Notes under the pieces: generated by a model
Seen by the model: the letters and a program-made list of their open reading frames with translations, nothing else
Database searches by the model: none
What the model was told of the DNA's origin: nothing
Shown here: positions 23,619 through 30,820 of the stretch, piece after piece
Numbering within the stretch: position 1 is the first letter of the stretch
How the letters are laid out: every line of letters begins with the position of its first letter
Program-made: the position numbers and the translations under genes
Virus record (IMG/VR): IMGVR_UViG_3300044712_002650
Coordinates: 1 to 41,555 of that record
DNA length: 41,555 bases
Strand: one strand, 5' to 3'
From: a virus

Positions 23619-23919
23619 GCGGAATCTCCCCAGGGCCGGGCCGCGTTACACCAGGCACGGTGGCGCGGCCGATAACGACGTCGGCGCCACGCTCGGTCAG
23701 GCGCACGGCATCCAGTTCGAGCGGCTCGACCAGGCCGGCGGTTTCGTCAAGCCAGGCGATGTCGATGGCCAGCGCGTCTCCTGACACGTAGTAGCCGACG
23801 GCTTCCAGGCGGCGCTGCAGCGTGGTGCGGGCCATTGTGTAGCCGGGCGCTACCAGCAGCGCGGCCAGGATGGCCAGCCGGCGGTCCCGTTCGATCATGC
23901 GAGCTGCGACGGCGCTCAT
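23605..23919 (-). CDS. Mu gp26-like winged-helix protein
   Basis: 104 residues. RRLAILAALLVAPGYTMARTTLQRRLEAVGYYVSGDALAIDIAWLDETAGLVEPLEL is a wHTH fold with the VxLTERGxDV wing. It matches Mu gp26 in position next to terminase. The start ATG overlaps the gp25 stop. It may help the terminase bind DNA, or be a late regulator. Confidence 0.85.
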   Translation of the reverse strand: MSAVAARMIERDRRLAILAALLVAPGYTMARTTLQRRLEAVGYYVSGDALAIDIAWLDETAGLVEPLELDAVRLTERGADVVIGRATVPGVTRPGPGEIPHGAR

Positions 23920-24263
23920 GACATTCCCCTTTCCGTTATCCGCGACAGGATCATGCGGACGTTGGTGTCGATGCCTTCGAGCCGTCCGCCCAGGCGGGAG
24001 AGGTCAGTGCTAACGGCGTTGATCTTCTCGTGCATGGTGCCGAGGTCGCGGTGCGTCGGCACGCCATCCACTGCCGTTTCCAGGCTGGCGATGCGCTCGG
24101 CGTGCCCGTCGAGCTTGGTGTCGATGTCCTCTTGCAAGGTCGATATCCTCTCGTTGGTGACCCGGTTCTTCGCGGTCAGATAGACGTAGATTCCGATCCC
24201 GCCCGTCAGGAGGAACTGCAGGATCTGGAACATGAATTTGGCGGTCTCGATGTCCATCTTCAC
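23916..24263 (-). CDS. DUF2730 protein (Mu gp25)
   Basis: A 115-residue protein with one N-terminal membrane helix (FMFQILQFLLTGGIGIYVYL) followed by a long coiled coil (RISTLQEDIDTKLDGHAERIASLETAV). DUF2730 proteins share that design. The likely start is GTG 24261-24263, overlapping the zinc-finger gene stop (GTGA); ATG 24255-24257 is an alternative. It is probably membrane-anchored, with the coiled coil in the cytoplasm or periplasm; its role in Mu-like phages is not known to me. Confidence 0.88.
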   Translation of the reverse strand: MKMDIETAKFMFQILQFLLTGGIGIYVYLTAKNRVTNERISTLQEDIDTKLDGHAERIASLETAVDGVPTHRDLGTMHEKINAVSTDLSRLGGRLEGIDTNVRMILSRITERGMS

Positions 24264-24484
24264 GGATTCGCTTTCTCAAGGTCGGTTTGGCAGTGGATGC
24301 AGGTTTGCACGCCAGGCAGCGCTTCTCGCCTGGCTTGCGGGATGTCTTCGTCGCAGAGGACGCAATGGGTGGCCGAGTCGCTCACCGTCTTGCCGCGCAG
24401 GCCGGCACGCGCATCCTGGGCAGCCAGCGCCAGGGCGCGTTCGGCTTCCTCGCGTTCGGTTGCGCGGTCATAAAGGTCGGTCAT
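24260..24484 (-). CDS. TraR/DksA-type zinc-finger protein (Mu gp24-like)
   Basis: A 74-residue protein with CVLC (41-44) and CIHC (62-65), the four-cysteine zinc finger of the DksA/TraR family, after an acidic helix. Proteins of this family bind the secondary channel of RNA polymerase and alter promoter choice. In Mu-like phages the gene sits immediately upstream of gp25. It may tune host transcription during the lytic cycle; that part is inference. Confidence 0.85.
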   Translation of the reverse strand: MTDLYDRATEREEAERALALAAQDARAGLRGKTVSDSATHCVLCDEDIPQARREALPGVQTCIHCQTDLEKANP

Positions 24485-24777
24485 ATCACCCTGCTCTTGC
24501 CTACGTTGATGGCGCCTTCCACGGCGCCAGGGTTGGGGGCATCGGCTTCCCAGCGGTAGTACCAGGTGCCCACAGCCGGCAGCGCCACGTCCGCGTGATA
24601 GGCGCCGACGGCATCCTTGACGATCCCGGCGCCGACGGTCAGCGTCGAGACTACGGCGGCCGGCGTTTTCACCTTCAGCCGCAGCGTGCCGGGATCGACG
24701 GCGATACCGGCGGAATCGGCGATCGCCACCGAAATCCGCGCCGACTCGCCGACGAGGTAATTGAACTCAGTGGACAC
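24481..24777 (-). CDS. Hypothetical Ig-like small protein
   Basis: A 98-residue protein with beta-strand pattern (RISVAIADSAGIAVDPGTLRLKVKTP, GTWYYRWEADAP). The start is GTG 24775-24777, 11 nt inside the repeat-protein gene. It has no signal peptide. The compact beta design resembles capsid- or tail-fibre accessory domains, and the position after a repeat protein supports a structural role. No family is recognised. Confidence 0.7.
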   Translation of the reverse strand: MSTEFNYLVGESARISVAIADSAGIAVDPGTLRLKVKTPAAVVSTLTVGAGIVKDAVGAYHADVALPAVGTWYYRWEADAPNPGAVEGAINVGKSRVI

Positions 24778-26758
24778 GCTGTACCTCCGAACGGAACGTG
24801 GCGATCCGGCCCTGGGCGGCTTTGAGGGTGGTGGCCCTGCCGGGCATGGCGGCGAACCGCGCCAGGCGCCGCACGGTGGCGGTCATCCAGATCGGCCCGT
24901 CGATGTTGAGATTGAGGATCGCCGCGCTCGCCGATCCCGCCGTTTGCCCCGCGCCGAACGCGGAAGCCGGTACCGACACCTCGAAGTAGCCGACGCCGGC
25001 CGCCTGCGCGAATCCCGCCGCGGTGACTGCGACGTTGATCGACAGCGTGGCCGATCCTGCCGTCTGGTCGGCGCCCTGGGCGGCTGCGGCGCGCCCGGTC
25101 CCGGCCGTGGCGCTGCCGCCGGTGACGTCGGTGCCGGTGGCCTGCAGCTGGATGCTGACCGTCATCACGGCGGAGCCGCTGGTGGTGTCGGCACCCGAGG
25201 CGGATCCGGGAAGCTGAGAAGCGCCCGTCACCGAGCCGTTGGCGCTGCCGCCGGTCTGGTCCGTTCCCGAGGCAATGGCAGCGATCTGCGCGGCGAGCGT
25301 CGCGTTTCCGGCAGCTTGCGCGGCACCGGCCGCGGCGGCCATCACCCGGGCGGATACGCCGGCCTGGCCGGCAGCCTGGGCAAGCCCGAGCGCGGAGACC
25401 GTGACGGTGACCTGGCGGTTGGCTGCGCCGCCCGTGACATCGACGCCGACAGCCGACGTCGAGACGGCGACCGTGGGGCCGGCGCTGCCGCCGCTGGTCG
25501 AAACGCCGACGGCGGAAACGGAAATGCCGGCCTTGGCCTGCGCGGATCCGGCCGTGGTGTCGGCTCCGGATGCCGCGGCATTGGTCACCTGGCCGACGCC
25601 GCCCGTCGCCGAGCCGCCGGTCTGGTCGGCGCCACTGGCCCCGCCAGCGACCGTTACACCCGCCCCGGCCGTGCCGCCCGTAACGTCTGCCCCGGTTGCG
25701 CCGGCACCGACTGCCACGGTTGGCGTGGCCTGGCCGGCAGTGGTATCCGCCCCAGCCGCAGCAGCATTGACGGTGCCGCCGCCGATCTGGGTCGTGTCGA
25801 ACAACACCGGATCGAACAGCACCGGATCGAAAAGGGCGTCGTAGACGTCCAGGAGTGCCGAGGCAGACCGCGTAGATCCTGCTGAGTCGGTGGCCAGGAA
25901 GCTGACCGCCGCACCATCCATGCCGATGGTGACAGGGAAAGTCGCGCCCGGCAGATCCGTCCATCCGCTGCCTGTATCGATCTGCCAGGTCAGCGTCAGG
26001 CCGGTACCACCATTGCTATGCGCGGCGCCGGTGAAGGTGGCGTCAGAGCCGACGGCAACGACTTGCTTGGTCGGGTCTGTGTCGATCGTCGGCAGGGGAA
26101 CCGCAACCGGCTCGGTCGTGAGCAGCGCAATGACCGACCCGTTGGTGGTCTGGGTCGTCGCCGTTTCTGTGCCGTTGGCGGTGATGGCCTTGGTGCGCAG
26201 TCGCGCCGTCAGGTAGTAGCCGAACTGGCTGCCCGGGCCGACCTGACCCGTGCCCTGACTCGTCCAACCGACTTCATTCGCCGGGAAGTTTCCCGCTGCC
26301 GCATCGAGGCGGGCATCGAACGCGATGCTCGTCCCTCCGTTGACACCCGCCGCGCTGCCGGTTGCCGCCGTTTGGCCGGCTCCTGTCGCCTGCGCCACGG
26401 CCGCCAGTACAGCCCCGGCATTCTTGAAGAACATCACGCAGCCGATGGCCCGCGCAACGGTGTTGGTCGCCGTGAAGGTTGGCGTCCATGTCTTGCCGGC
26501 CCCGGTTGAAGTTACGGCAGCCCAGGCGGCCGCGCCCGCAACACCTACCGCGGTGGCCACCTTGTGCTCGACCAACCAGGCCCCGGTGAAGTCCGCCGCC
26601 ATCGCCGTGAGGTCTGCGTTCGCGGTGTAGTAGTCGTCTGACTGGGCAATGAAGATTGCCACCAGCGTGGCATCAGCCGGTACGTCGACCGATTGCGCTC
26701 CTGGAGCCGCCGATTCGCCGAGGTCGTAGAAGAGCGGAACGCCGATAGGGTCGGCCAT
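24767..26758 (-). CDS. Repeat-rich structural protein with ~14 twenty-residue repeats
   Basis: 663 residues. About residues 1-220 form a beta-rich head (DLGESAAPGAQSVDVPADATLVAIFI). Residues ~225-310 resemble an Ig-like module (LTWQIDTGSGWTDLPG). From ~330 to ~610 there are about 14 repeats of roughly 20 residues with consensus AxGxDxTxGSAxxxVxVxV, and a hydrophobic/basic tail follows. Regular Gly/Ala/Thr repeats with alternate valines suggest a beta-helical or stacked fibre. A short DPVLFDPVLFD repeat precedes them. It lies between holin-region genes and packaging genes, which is unusual for a fibre. Candidate head fibre or adhesive decoration; no family is recognised. Confidence 0.78.
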   Translation of the reverse strand: MADPIGVPLFYDLGESAAPGAQSVDVPADATLVAIFIAQSDDYYTANADLTAMAADFTGAWLVEHKVATAVGVAGAAAWAAVTSTGAGKTWTPTFTATNTVARAIGCVMFFKNAGAVLAAVAQATGAGQTAATGSAAGVNGGTSIAFDARLDAAAGNFPANEVGWTSQGTGQVGPGSQFGYYLTARLRTKAITANGTETATTQTTNGSVIALLTTEPVAVPLPTIDTDPTKQVVAVGSDATFTGAAHSNGGTGLTLTWQIDTGSGWTDLPGATFPVTIGMDGAAVSFLATDSAGSTRSASALLDVYDALFDPVLFDPVLFDTTQIGGGTVNAAAAGADTTAGQATPTVAVGAGATGADVTGGTAGAGVTVAGGASGADQTGGSATGGVGQVTNAAASGADTTAGSAQAKAGISVSAVGVSTSGGSAGPTVAVSTSAVGVDVTGGAANRQVTVTVSALGLAQAAGQAGVSARVMAAAAGAAQAAGNATLAAQIAAIASGTDQTGGSANGSVTGASQLPGSASGADTTSGSAVMTVSIQLQATGTDVTGGSATAGTGRAAAAQGADQTAGSATLSINVAVTAAGFAQAAGVGYFEVSVPASAFGAGQTAGSASAAILNLNIDGPIWMTATVRRLARFAAMPGRATTLKAAQGRIATFRSEVQRVH

Positions 26759-26767
26759 AACCTAGCC

Positions 26768-27175
26768 CTACAGGGTGCCCGCGAGAATGAACAGTGCGTC
26801 CACGTCCGCTTCGGTCAGGGCGACGATGGCAGCAAACTGCGCGATGAACAGGTTGCCGCGCTCGAAGTCGTTCGACTCATGCCACGCGATCTGGGCAAGT
26901 CGTGGAAGCGTGGGCACCAAGGCTTCCACGCGGGCCAGGAGCGTCCTTGCATCGTCGGGCCGCACGGTCATTTCAAGCGCTGTCAGCATCTGCCGCCGGC
27001 TGACAACTGGAGGAACGAAAGGCGGCATGGTGTTATCGACCTTCGGGTGATTCAGCGGCGACAGCCACGCCATATAGGCCAGGTAGTCCGGGTTGTTCAA
27101 GTCGCTGGTCGGCGCCACCACGACACCATCGGAGTCGCGGATTACGTCGCCGTAATAGGTGCGCGAGGTGTACAT
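26768..27175 (-). CDS. Hypothetical protein in accessory block (135 aa)
   Basis: 135 residues, starting MYTSRTYYGDVIRDSDGVVVAP. The N-terminal part is beta-rich and the C-terminal half is helical (RRQMLTALEMTVRPDDARTLLARVEAL), ending LTEADVDALFILAGTL. The layout is like proteins that help fibres fold. It sits 9 nt upstream of the repeat protein in the same operon. No named family. Confidence 0.72.
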   Translation of the reverse strand: MYTSRTYYGDVIRDSDGVVVAPTSDLNNPDYLAYMAWLSPLNHPKVDNTMPPFVPPVVSRRQMLTALEMTVRPDDARTLLARVEALVPTLPRLAQIAWHESNDFERGNLFIAQFAAIVALTEADVDALFILAGTL

Positions 27176-27176
27176 G

Positions 27177-28112
27177 TCAGTTCATCGTCCAGACGTAGGC
27201 GTCGAAGAAGGTAAAGCCGATCACGCTGCTGGTGCCGCCCGCCGAGCAGTAGCCGCGCGGGTTTAGCAGGGTCGTGGCTGCGGGGAGGTTCGCCGAAACA
27301 GAGCCGATCGCCACGGCGCCCGAGACCAGTTCGCGAACTTCGTAGTACACGGTTCCGCCGTTCGCCGGACAGAAGAGGGACAGTTCGTAGACGTTGGTGT
27401 AGTTCGCGGTCGGCACCGGGAAGCTGGCGCCCAGGTCGATCTTTGTCGCCGTGCCGGTGCCGTTGACCATCAACTGCACATTGGCGTCGGCGGCATCCCA
27501 GCCCATGCCGATGATGTTCGTCTGGCTGGACGGCTCGACGTCGGTCGGCGCCGCCGTGCTGCTGCCCAGGCCATCGAAAGCGCGATGCGAGGCGGTTGCC
27601 ACGCCGGTGGCCGGCGCCCAGCGGTTGATGTAGAAGAACCCGCCCAAGCCGGCGGCGTTGCCGCGCCAGAACTGGTTGGCGGCGCCACGGAAGCCAGCCA
27701 CCGCCGTGGTGGCGGCCGTGGTTACCAGGTAGTCGAGGCCGCGCATCGAGGCGTTGAGGCCCGTAGTGGCGACGTTCTTGGCGGTGGCCGTACCTGTGCC
27801 CGTGATGGCCAGGCCGAAGGCGCTCAGCGTGGTGCTGTTGCCGTTGGCGCTGGCGAAGCTCGTCTTGTTGCGGCCGAGGAAGGTCTGCAGCGCCGTCTTC
27901 TGGCCGTAGCTGTCCAGGTAGGCCAGGAACTCGACGCTGGCGATGTCCTGGGCGAACAGATTGGCGACGTTGGCGCCAGGCGTCGCCGGTGCGGCGACGA
28001 CGGGAATGCCGATCTCGGAATCGATCGCGTGATCGTCGTTCCAGGCCGTCTTGGATGCCTGCTTGGCGGGATCGTTGGTCCCAGCCATGACGACGTTGTG
28101 CTTGATCCCCAC
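27177..28112 (-). CDS. Putative fibre or capsid-accessory structural protein (311 aa)
   Basis: 311 residues. The start GIKHNVVMAGTNDPAKQASKTAWNDDHAI and following segment GANVANLFAQDIASVEFLAYLDSYGQKTALQTFLGRNKTS resemble the N-termini of phage fibre/adhesin proteins that attach to virions. The rest is beta-rich with many Thr/Ala/Gly residues. Start GTG 28110-28112. It is adjacent to the small fibre-like and repeat-protein genes, so it probably belongs to the same surface structure. Family unknown. Confidence 0.7.
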   Translation of the reverse strand: MGIKHNVVMAGTNDPAKQASKTAWNDDHAIDSEIGIPVVAAPATPGANVANLFAQDIASVEFLAYLDSYGQKTALQTFLGRNKTSFASANGNSTTLSAFGLAITGTGTATAKNVATTGLNASMRGLDYLVTTAATTAVAGFRGAANQFWRGNAAGLGGFFYINRWAPATGVATASHRAFDGLGSSTAAPTDVEPSSQTNIIGMGWDAADANVQLMVNGTGTATKIDLGASFPVPTANYTNVYELSLFCPANGGTVYYEVRELVSGAVAIGSVSANLPAATTLLNPRGYCSAGGTSSVIGFTFFDAYVWTMN

Positions 28113-28115
28113 GGC

Positions 28116-28448
28116 CTACCCCCTGCAGTAGACGCGCTGCTCCCAGCGGTCCTTGCACTTCGTGCCGGCGCACGACTTGATGTCGAGCGGCAGCCATTGC
28201 ATGTTCCATTCGGCGTCCTGGCCGCCGCAGACGAGCGGCACGACGTGGTCGATTGCCCAACCCGGGCAGGCGCCCGTCGTCTTGCCCGTGGCCGGGCAGG
28301 CGTGATCGCGGCGGAACTCGGCCAGCCGTGCGGCGCTGCGCTTGATCGTGCCGTCGGCCGCGCGCTGCACCGGACCCTCGATGTAGCGAGGGTCGGTGGC
28401 GAGCGCTGGCAACGCCAGGGCGCAGAGGAGGATCAGCAGGCCGCGCAT
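28116..28448 (-). CDS. Exported HNH endonuclease
   Basis: A 110-residue protein. Residues 1-17 are a Sec signal peptide (MRGLLILLCALALPALA). The remainder contains IDHVVPLVCGG (H68), NMQWL (N82) and AGTKCKDRWE with K91 at the usual third-His position, the DHV..NMQW..KDxxE variant of HNH. Cysteines C51, C61, C74, C93 and others may form disulfides or bind zinc. It is expected in the periplasm after Sec export. A secreted HNH nuclease could degrade DNA released or entering at the envelope. Placement in a late accessory block is seen; the role is inferred. Confidence 0.85.
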   Translation of the reverse strand: MRGLLILLCALALPALATDPRYIEGPVQRAADGTIKRSAARLAEFRRDHACPATGKTTGACPGWAIDHVVPLVCGGQDAEWNMQWLPLDIKSCAGTKCKDRWEQRVYCRG

Positions 28449-28451
28449 GGA

Positions 28452-28985
28452 TCAGTTGTCGATCTGGAACTGCAGCTGGCCAGCAGTGAAGGTGATCGTG
28501 TAGCCGGAGGCGCTCACCGGGATGCTGGCCGAGAGGTTGATGCAGATCCACCGATTGCCGGCGCTGGCGGCATCGTTGAAGGTGATCGACTGGATGGTTC
28601 CCCAGGCAGCCGTCGATGGACCGAAGCTGATCGTGGCGTTGTTCGACGTGCTGCCGCCGGTGCCGGTGCTGGCCACCGTGGTCCCGGCGCCCTGCGTACC
28701 CGCCCAGGCTGCGAGGGATGCCGCGACGGCCTGGCGCGCGTAGCCGGTGCTGCTGGTCGAGACCTCGGTACCGGCCGCGCCTTCGGTGCAGGTGTCGGTA
28801 TTGAGGCCGAGATACCAGTTGGCCGGCGTGCCGATGGCCTGGCCGCGCATGAGCGCGTCGAGTACCTTGTTCTCGCCGTAGTTGTCCAGCGGGCCGGCGT
28901 GGGAGATCGACGACGCGCCGAGGAACAGGATGGCGAGCGCAGCGATCACCAGGTCGAGCGCCTTGATGCGGCGGGTGAGGTTCAT
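28452..28985 (-). CDS. Phage fibre-like protein with N-terminal signal or anchor
   Basis: A 177-residue protein. Residues ~10-30 form a hydrophobic segment (DLVIAALAILFLGASSISHA), with a cleavage-like SHA/GP. The following GPLDNYGENKVLDALMRGQ, ANWYLGLNTDTCTEGAAGTEVSTSSTGYARQAV match a small family of phage fibre proteins. Such fibres usually lack a signal peptide, so the fusion is unusual. It could be displayed on the host envelope, or the segment may be a spurious helix. Fibre family by motif; location inferred. Confidence 0.72.
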   Translation of the reverse strand: MNLTRRIKALDLVIAALAILFLGASSISHAGPLDNYGENKVLDALMRGQAIGTPANWYLGLNTDTCTEGAAGTEVSTSSTGYARQAVAASLAAWAGTQGAGTTVASTGTGGSTSNNATISFGPSTAAWGTIQSITFNDAASAGNRWICINLSASIPVSASGYTITFTAGQLQFQIDN

Positions 28986-28987
28986 GG

Positions 28988-29509
28988 TCAGTCCTTTCTC
29001 AGGGTCAGAACGGGGGGCTTGCCCAGCGCGTCGACGACATCGACGGGCGCGGGAATCGAGGGCAGGAAGGCCGGCTGCCAGCCGGCCAGGCGGTAGATGG
29101 ACGCGGAAGCCGCCGAGCAGATCAGTTCCTCGTCGTCGCGCTTGGGCAGCGGCACGCCAAGCAGGCGGTTGGCGGCGATCGCCAGCAGATCGATGATGTC
29201 GTAGCCGCGGTGCAGGCCGAGGTACGACCAGGCTTGCGCTTCAGCCTTGGCGCAATCGACCGGGCACGGGAACACGTCGAAGTCGGTACCGGCGTACTGC
29301 GAGAGCGGCACCAGCATGTTGCCGGAGGCCTTGGCCTCGGCCACCAGCAGGCGCTCGTTGGCCCACAACGCCACGGCGGTGTGGGTATAGGGCGACTGGG
29401 TCACCAGGCGCGTTACCCACGCGAACAGGCCGCGCCGGGAACGCAGGGCGATCAGGTCGCCGGTGCGGATCTTGTCGCGGGCTTCGAAGTAGCTGGTCTC
29501 GGCTACCAT
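28988..29509 (-). CDS. Permuted papain-fold (YiiX/NlpC-P60-like) hydrolase
   Basis: A 173-residue protein. RTGDLIALRSRRGLFAWVTRL, TQSPYTHTAVALW and LICSAASASIYRLAGWQPAFLPSIPAP match permuted NlpC/P60 YiiX-like proteins, with His in YTHTAV and Cys in LICSAA as the likely catalytic residues. It acts on amide bonds of peptidoglycan or lipids. ATG 29507-29509 has AAGGA almost touching the codon; GGGG further upstream may also serve as ribosome site. It sits in the lysis region, so it may be a second endolysin or a cell-entry hydrolase. Confidence 0.82.
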   Translation of the reverse strand: MVAETSYFEARDKIRTGDLIALRSRRGLFAWVTRLVTQSPYTHTAVALWANERLLVAEAKASGNMLVPLSQYAGTDFDVFPCPVDCAKAEAQAWSYLGLHRGYDIIDLLAIAANRLLGVPLPKRDDEELICSAASASIYRLAGWQPAFLPSIPAPVDVVDALGKPPVLTLRKD

Positions 29510-30069
29510 TCCTTGAAGCCCCCGATGCCGATCAGGCCGCTGCTCTTGAAGCCGATGGCGCCGCCTCCGACCGGGAAGTCGTAGCTGGCCTGGAAGCCGA
29601 TCTGGAAATCCTTGACGGTGGCCACCGATTGCTCGACGAACAGCCTCGCCTTGCGATTGAATGGGTCGTAGAAGCCACCAGCGCGGCCGCGCCGGGTAAC
29701 GCCCAGCCAGGGCGCCTCCTGGCGGGTATCGTAGGTATCGACCTCGCCGGTTTTGGTGTCGAGTACGTCGGCGATGACGTGCGGCCGGATGTCGGCCTTG
29801 ACCTCGGTGGCGGCCAGCACGACCTTGGACGAATCTTCCTGTACGGCCTTGGATAGCTTGAGCTTGGCCTTGGCGGGTGCCTTGTAGGCCTGCACAGGCG
29901 CGCAGTCGATGCGATCTTTCTCGACCTTGGCGACGGGTGCGGCCGCCGCAGCCTCGGTGGGCACGCCGGTGGGCGCCGTTTCGGTAGCCTTGAAATAGAC
30001 GACGGCCAGGGCGGCGCCGATCAGCACCGCAACGAGCAGCCGGACGAGCTGGGCGACCAGGCCGTTCAT
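29503..30069 (-). CDS. Membrane-anchored protein of the lysis cassette
   Basis: 188 residues with one N-terminal membrane helix (VAQLVRLLVAVLIGAALAVVYF), followed by a Pro/Ala/Lys-rich stretch and a C-terminal beta region (SVATVKDFQIGFQASYDFPVGGG). The start is ATG 30067-30069, overlapping the holin-like stop as ATGA; a longer frame upstream is out of the chain. Mu-like phages carry spanin-type genes at this place, but neither a lipobox nor a typical coiled coil is seen. The periplasmic C-terminal domain is of unknown function. Confidence 0.75.
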   Translation of the reverse strand: MNGLVAQLVRLLVAVLIGAALAVVYFKATETAPTGVPTEAAAAAPVAKVEKDRIDCAPVQAYKAPAKAKLKLSKAVQEDSSKVVLAATEVKADIRPHVIADVLDTKTGEVDTYDTRQEAPWLGVTRRGRAGGFYDPFNRKARLFVEQSVATVKDFQIGFQASYDFPVGGGAIGFKSSGLIGIGGFKEW

Positions 30070-30263
30070 AGCGTGATGCCCGCCTTGCTGACGACGCGCA
30101 GGACCGCGTTGCCGACCACCAGCGCCAGCATGCCCCAGGCGTAGATGTTGCCAGGCACGTAGGGCTGGATGATGGCCGCGCTGGCCTCGGCCGCAGCCAG
30201 GGCGCCGACGGCGGCGTTGAACCAGAGCGTCTTGCTCTGCCACCAGGGCTTAGTGTTTTCCAT
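30066..30263 (-). CDS. Putative holin (65 aa)
   Basis: A 65-residue protein with two hydrophobic segments (LWFNAAVGALAAAEASAAII and IYAWGMLALVVGNAVLRVV) separated by PYVPGN, and a charged N-terminus. Size and place beside the lysozyme fit a class II-like phage holin that permits endolysin release. ATG 30261-30263 overlaps the lysozyme 3' end. Confidence 0.8.
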   Translation of the reverse strand: MENTKPWWQSKTLWFNAAVGALAAAEASAAIIQPYVPGNIYAWGMLALVVGNAVLRVVSKAGITL

Positions 30264-30705
30264 CGACTTCCTCCAGGAACAGGGCGCGCTCTTCGGCGCG
30301 CCGGGCAACCAGGCCGCGCAGAACGACCTTGTTGGCGTAGATCCACTTGCCGAACTCGTTGGCCGCGCCCATGACGTCGCCGGCCTGCAGATGGCGCTTG
30401 AGCGTCGAGCGGTCCAGGGCGCCGAGGCCGACGTTGTAGGCGAAGCTGGCCAGGGCATCGAACTGGCCCTGGGTGACCTTCGGGAATACGGCCGTGAGGT
30501 AGATCTCGATCGGGGCGAGATCGTCGGCCAGGAGGTCGGTGGCCTCCTGTTCCGTCATAGGCTCCGGGAACTCTTCGTGCGGCTTGATGGCGTGGCCATA
30601 GCCGATGGACAGCACGCCGGCCGGGCAGTAATAGCGACGAGGCCGGAAGGATTCCCGGCCTTTGATGAGCGCGTGGCCGCGCGAAGAGACGCGTCGTATG
30701 GTCAT
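30250..30705 (-). CDS. Endolysin, GH24 muramidase with Cys/Ser catalytic variant
   Basis: A 151-residue T4-type lysozyme that hydrolyses peptidoglycan. The catalytic site reads E18-x8-C27-x5-S33 (KGRESF...YYCPAGVLSIGYGH), where the usual triad is E-x8-D/C-x5-T. Cys in place of Asp is known in some phage lysozymes; Ser for Thr is a mild change. FDALASFAYNVG is the conserved substrate-cleft motif. No signal peptide, so it is holin-dependent. ATG 30703-30705 lacks a Shine-Dalgarno; the late promoter -10 is 7 nt upstream, so a leaderless mRNA is predicted. Confidence 0.93.
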   Translation of the reverse strand: MTIRRVSSRGHALIKGRESFRPRRYYCPAGVLSIGYGHAIKPHEEFPEPMTEQEATDLLADDLAPIEIYLTAVFPKVTQGQFDALASFAYNVGLGALDRSTLKRHLQAGDVMGAANEFGKWIYANKVVLRGLVARRAEERALFLEEVDGKH

Positions 30706-30712
30706 GCGCGCC

Positions 30713-30756
30713 AGACTACGGGCGCGCGCGAAGGGCCTATGGCATGAAGTGGATCA
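30713..30756 (-). promoter_or_regulatory. Putative activator-dependent late promoter before the lysozyme
   Basis: Imperfect dyad TGATCCACTTCA (30745-30756), TGCC, 22-bp spacer with CGCGCGCG, then TAGTCT (30713-30718) as -10, 7 bp before ATG. It lies just after the early terminator and corresponds to Mu P-lys, the first late promoter. Confidence 0.75.
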
Positions 30757-30766
30757 GTCCCCATGC

Positions 30767-30790
30767 AAAGGGGCGCCGAAGCGCCCCTTT
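30767..30790 (-). terminator. Early-operon terminator with UUCG tetraloop
   Basis: AAAGGGGCGC pairs with GCGCCCCTTT; on the minus strand the loop is C-UUCG-G, an exceptionally stable tetraloop. T-tracts follow on both sides (TTT on minus, six T on plus), so it is bidirectional. It ends the early transcript after gene 30821-31279 and insulates the lysozyme promoter. Confidence 0.85.
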
Positions 30791-30820
30791 TTTCAGCCTA
30801 ACCCGCCGATGGTGGCGGGG

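Noticed and set aside
24767-26758. CRISPR or tandem DNA repeat array for the repeat-protein region
   Set aside because: Repeats are at the protein level and degenerate in DNA; no direct-repeat/spacer pattern.
29503-30069. Spanin annotation for the membrane protein after the holin
   Set aside because: No lipobox, no outer-membrane partner nested in frame and no long coiled coil; left as unknown membrane-anchored protein.
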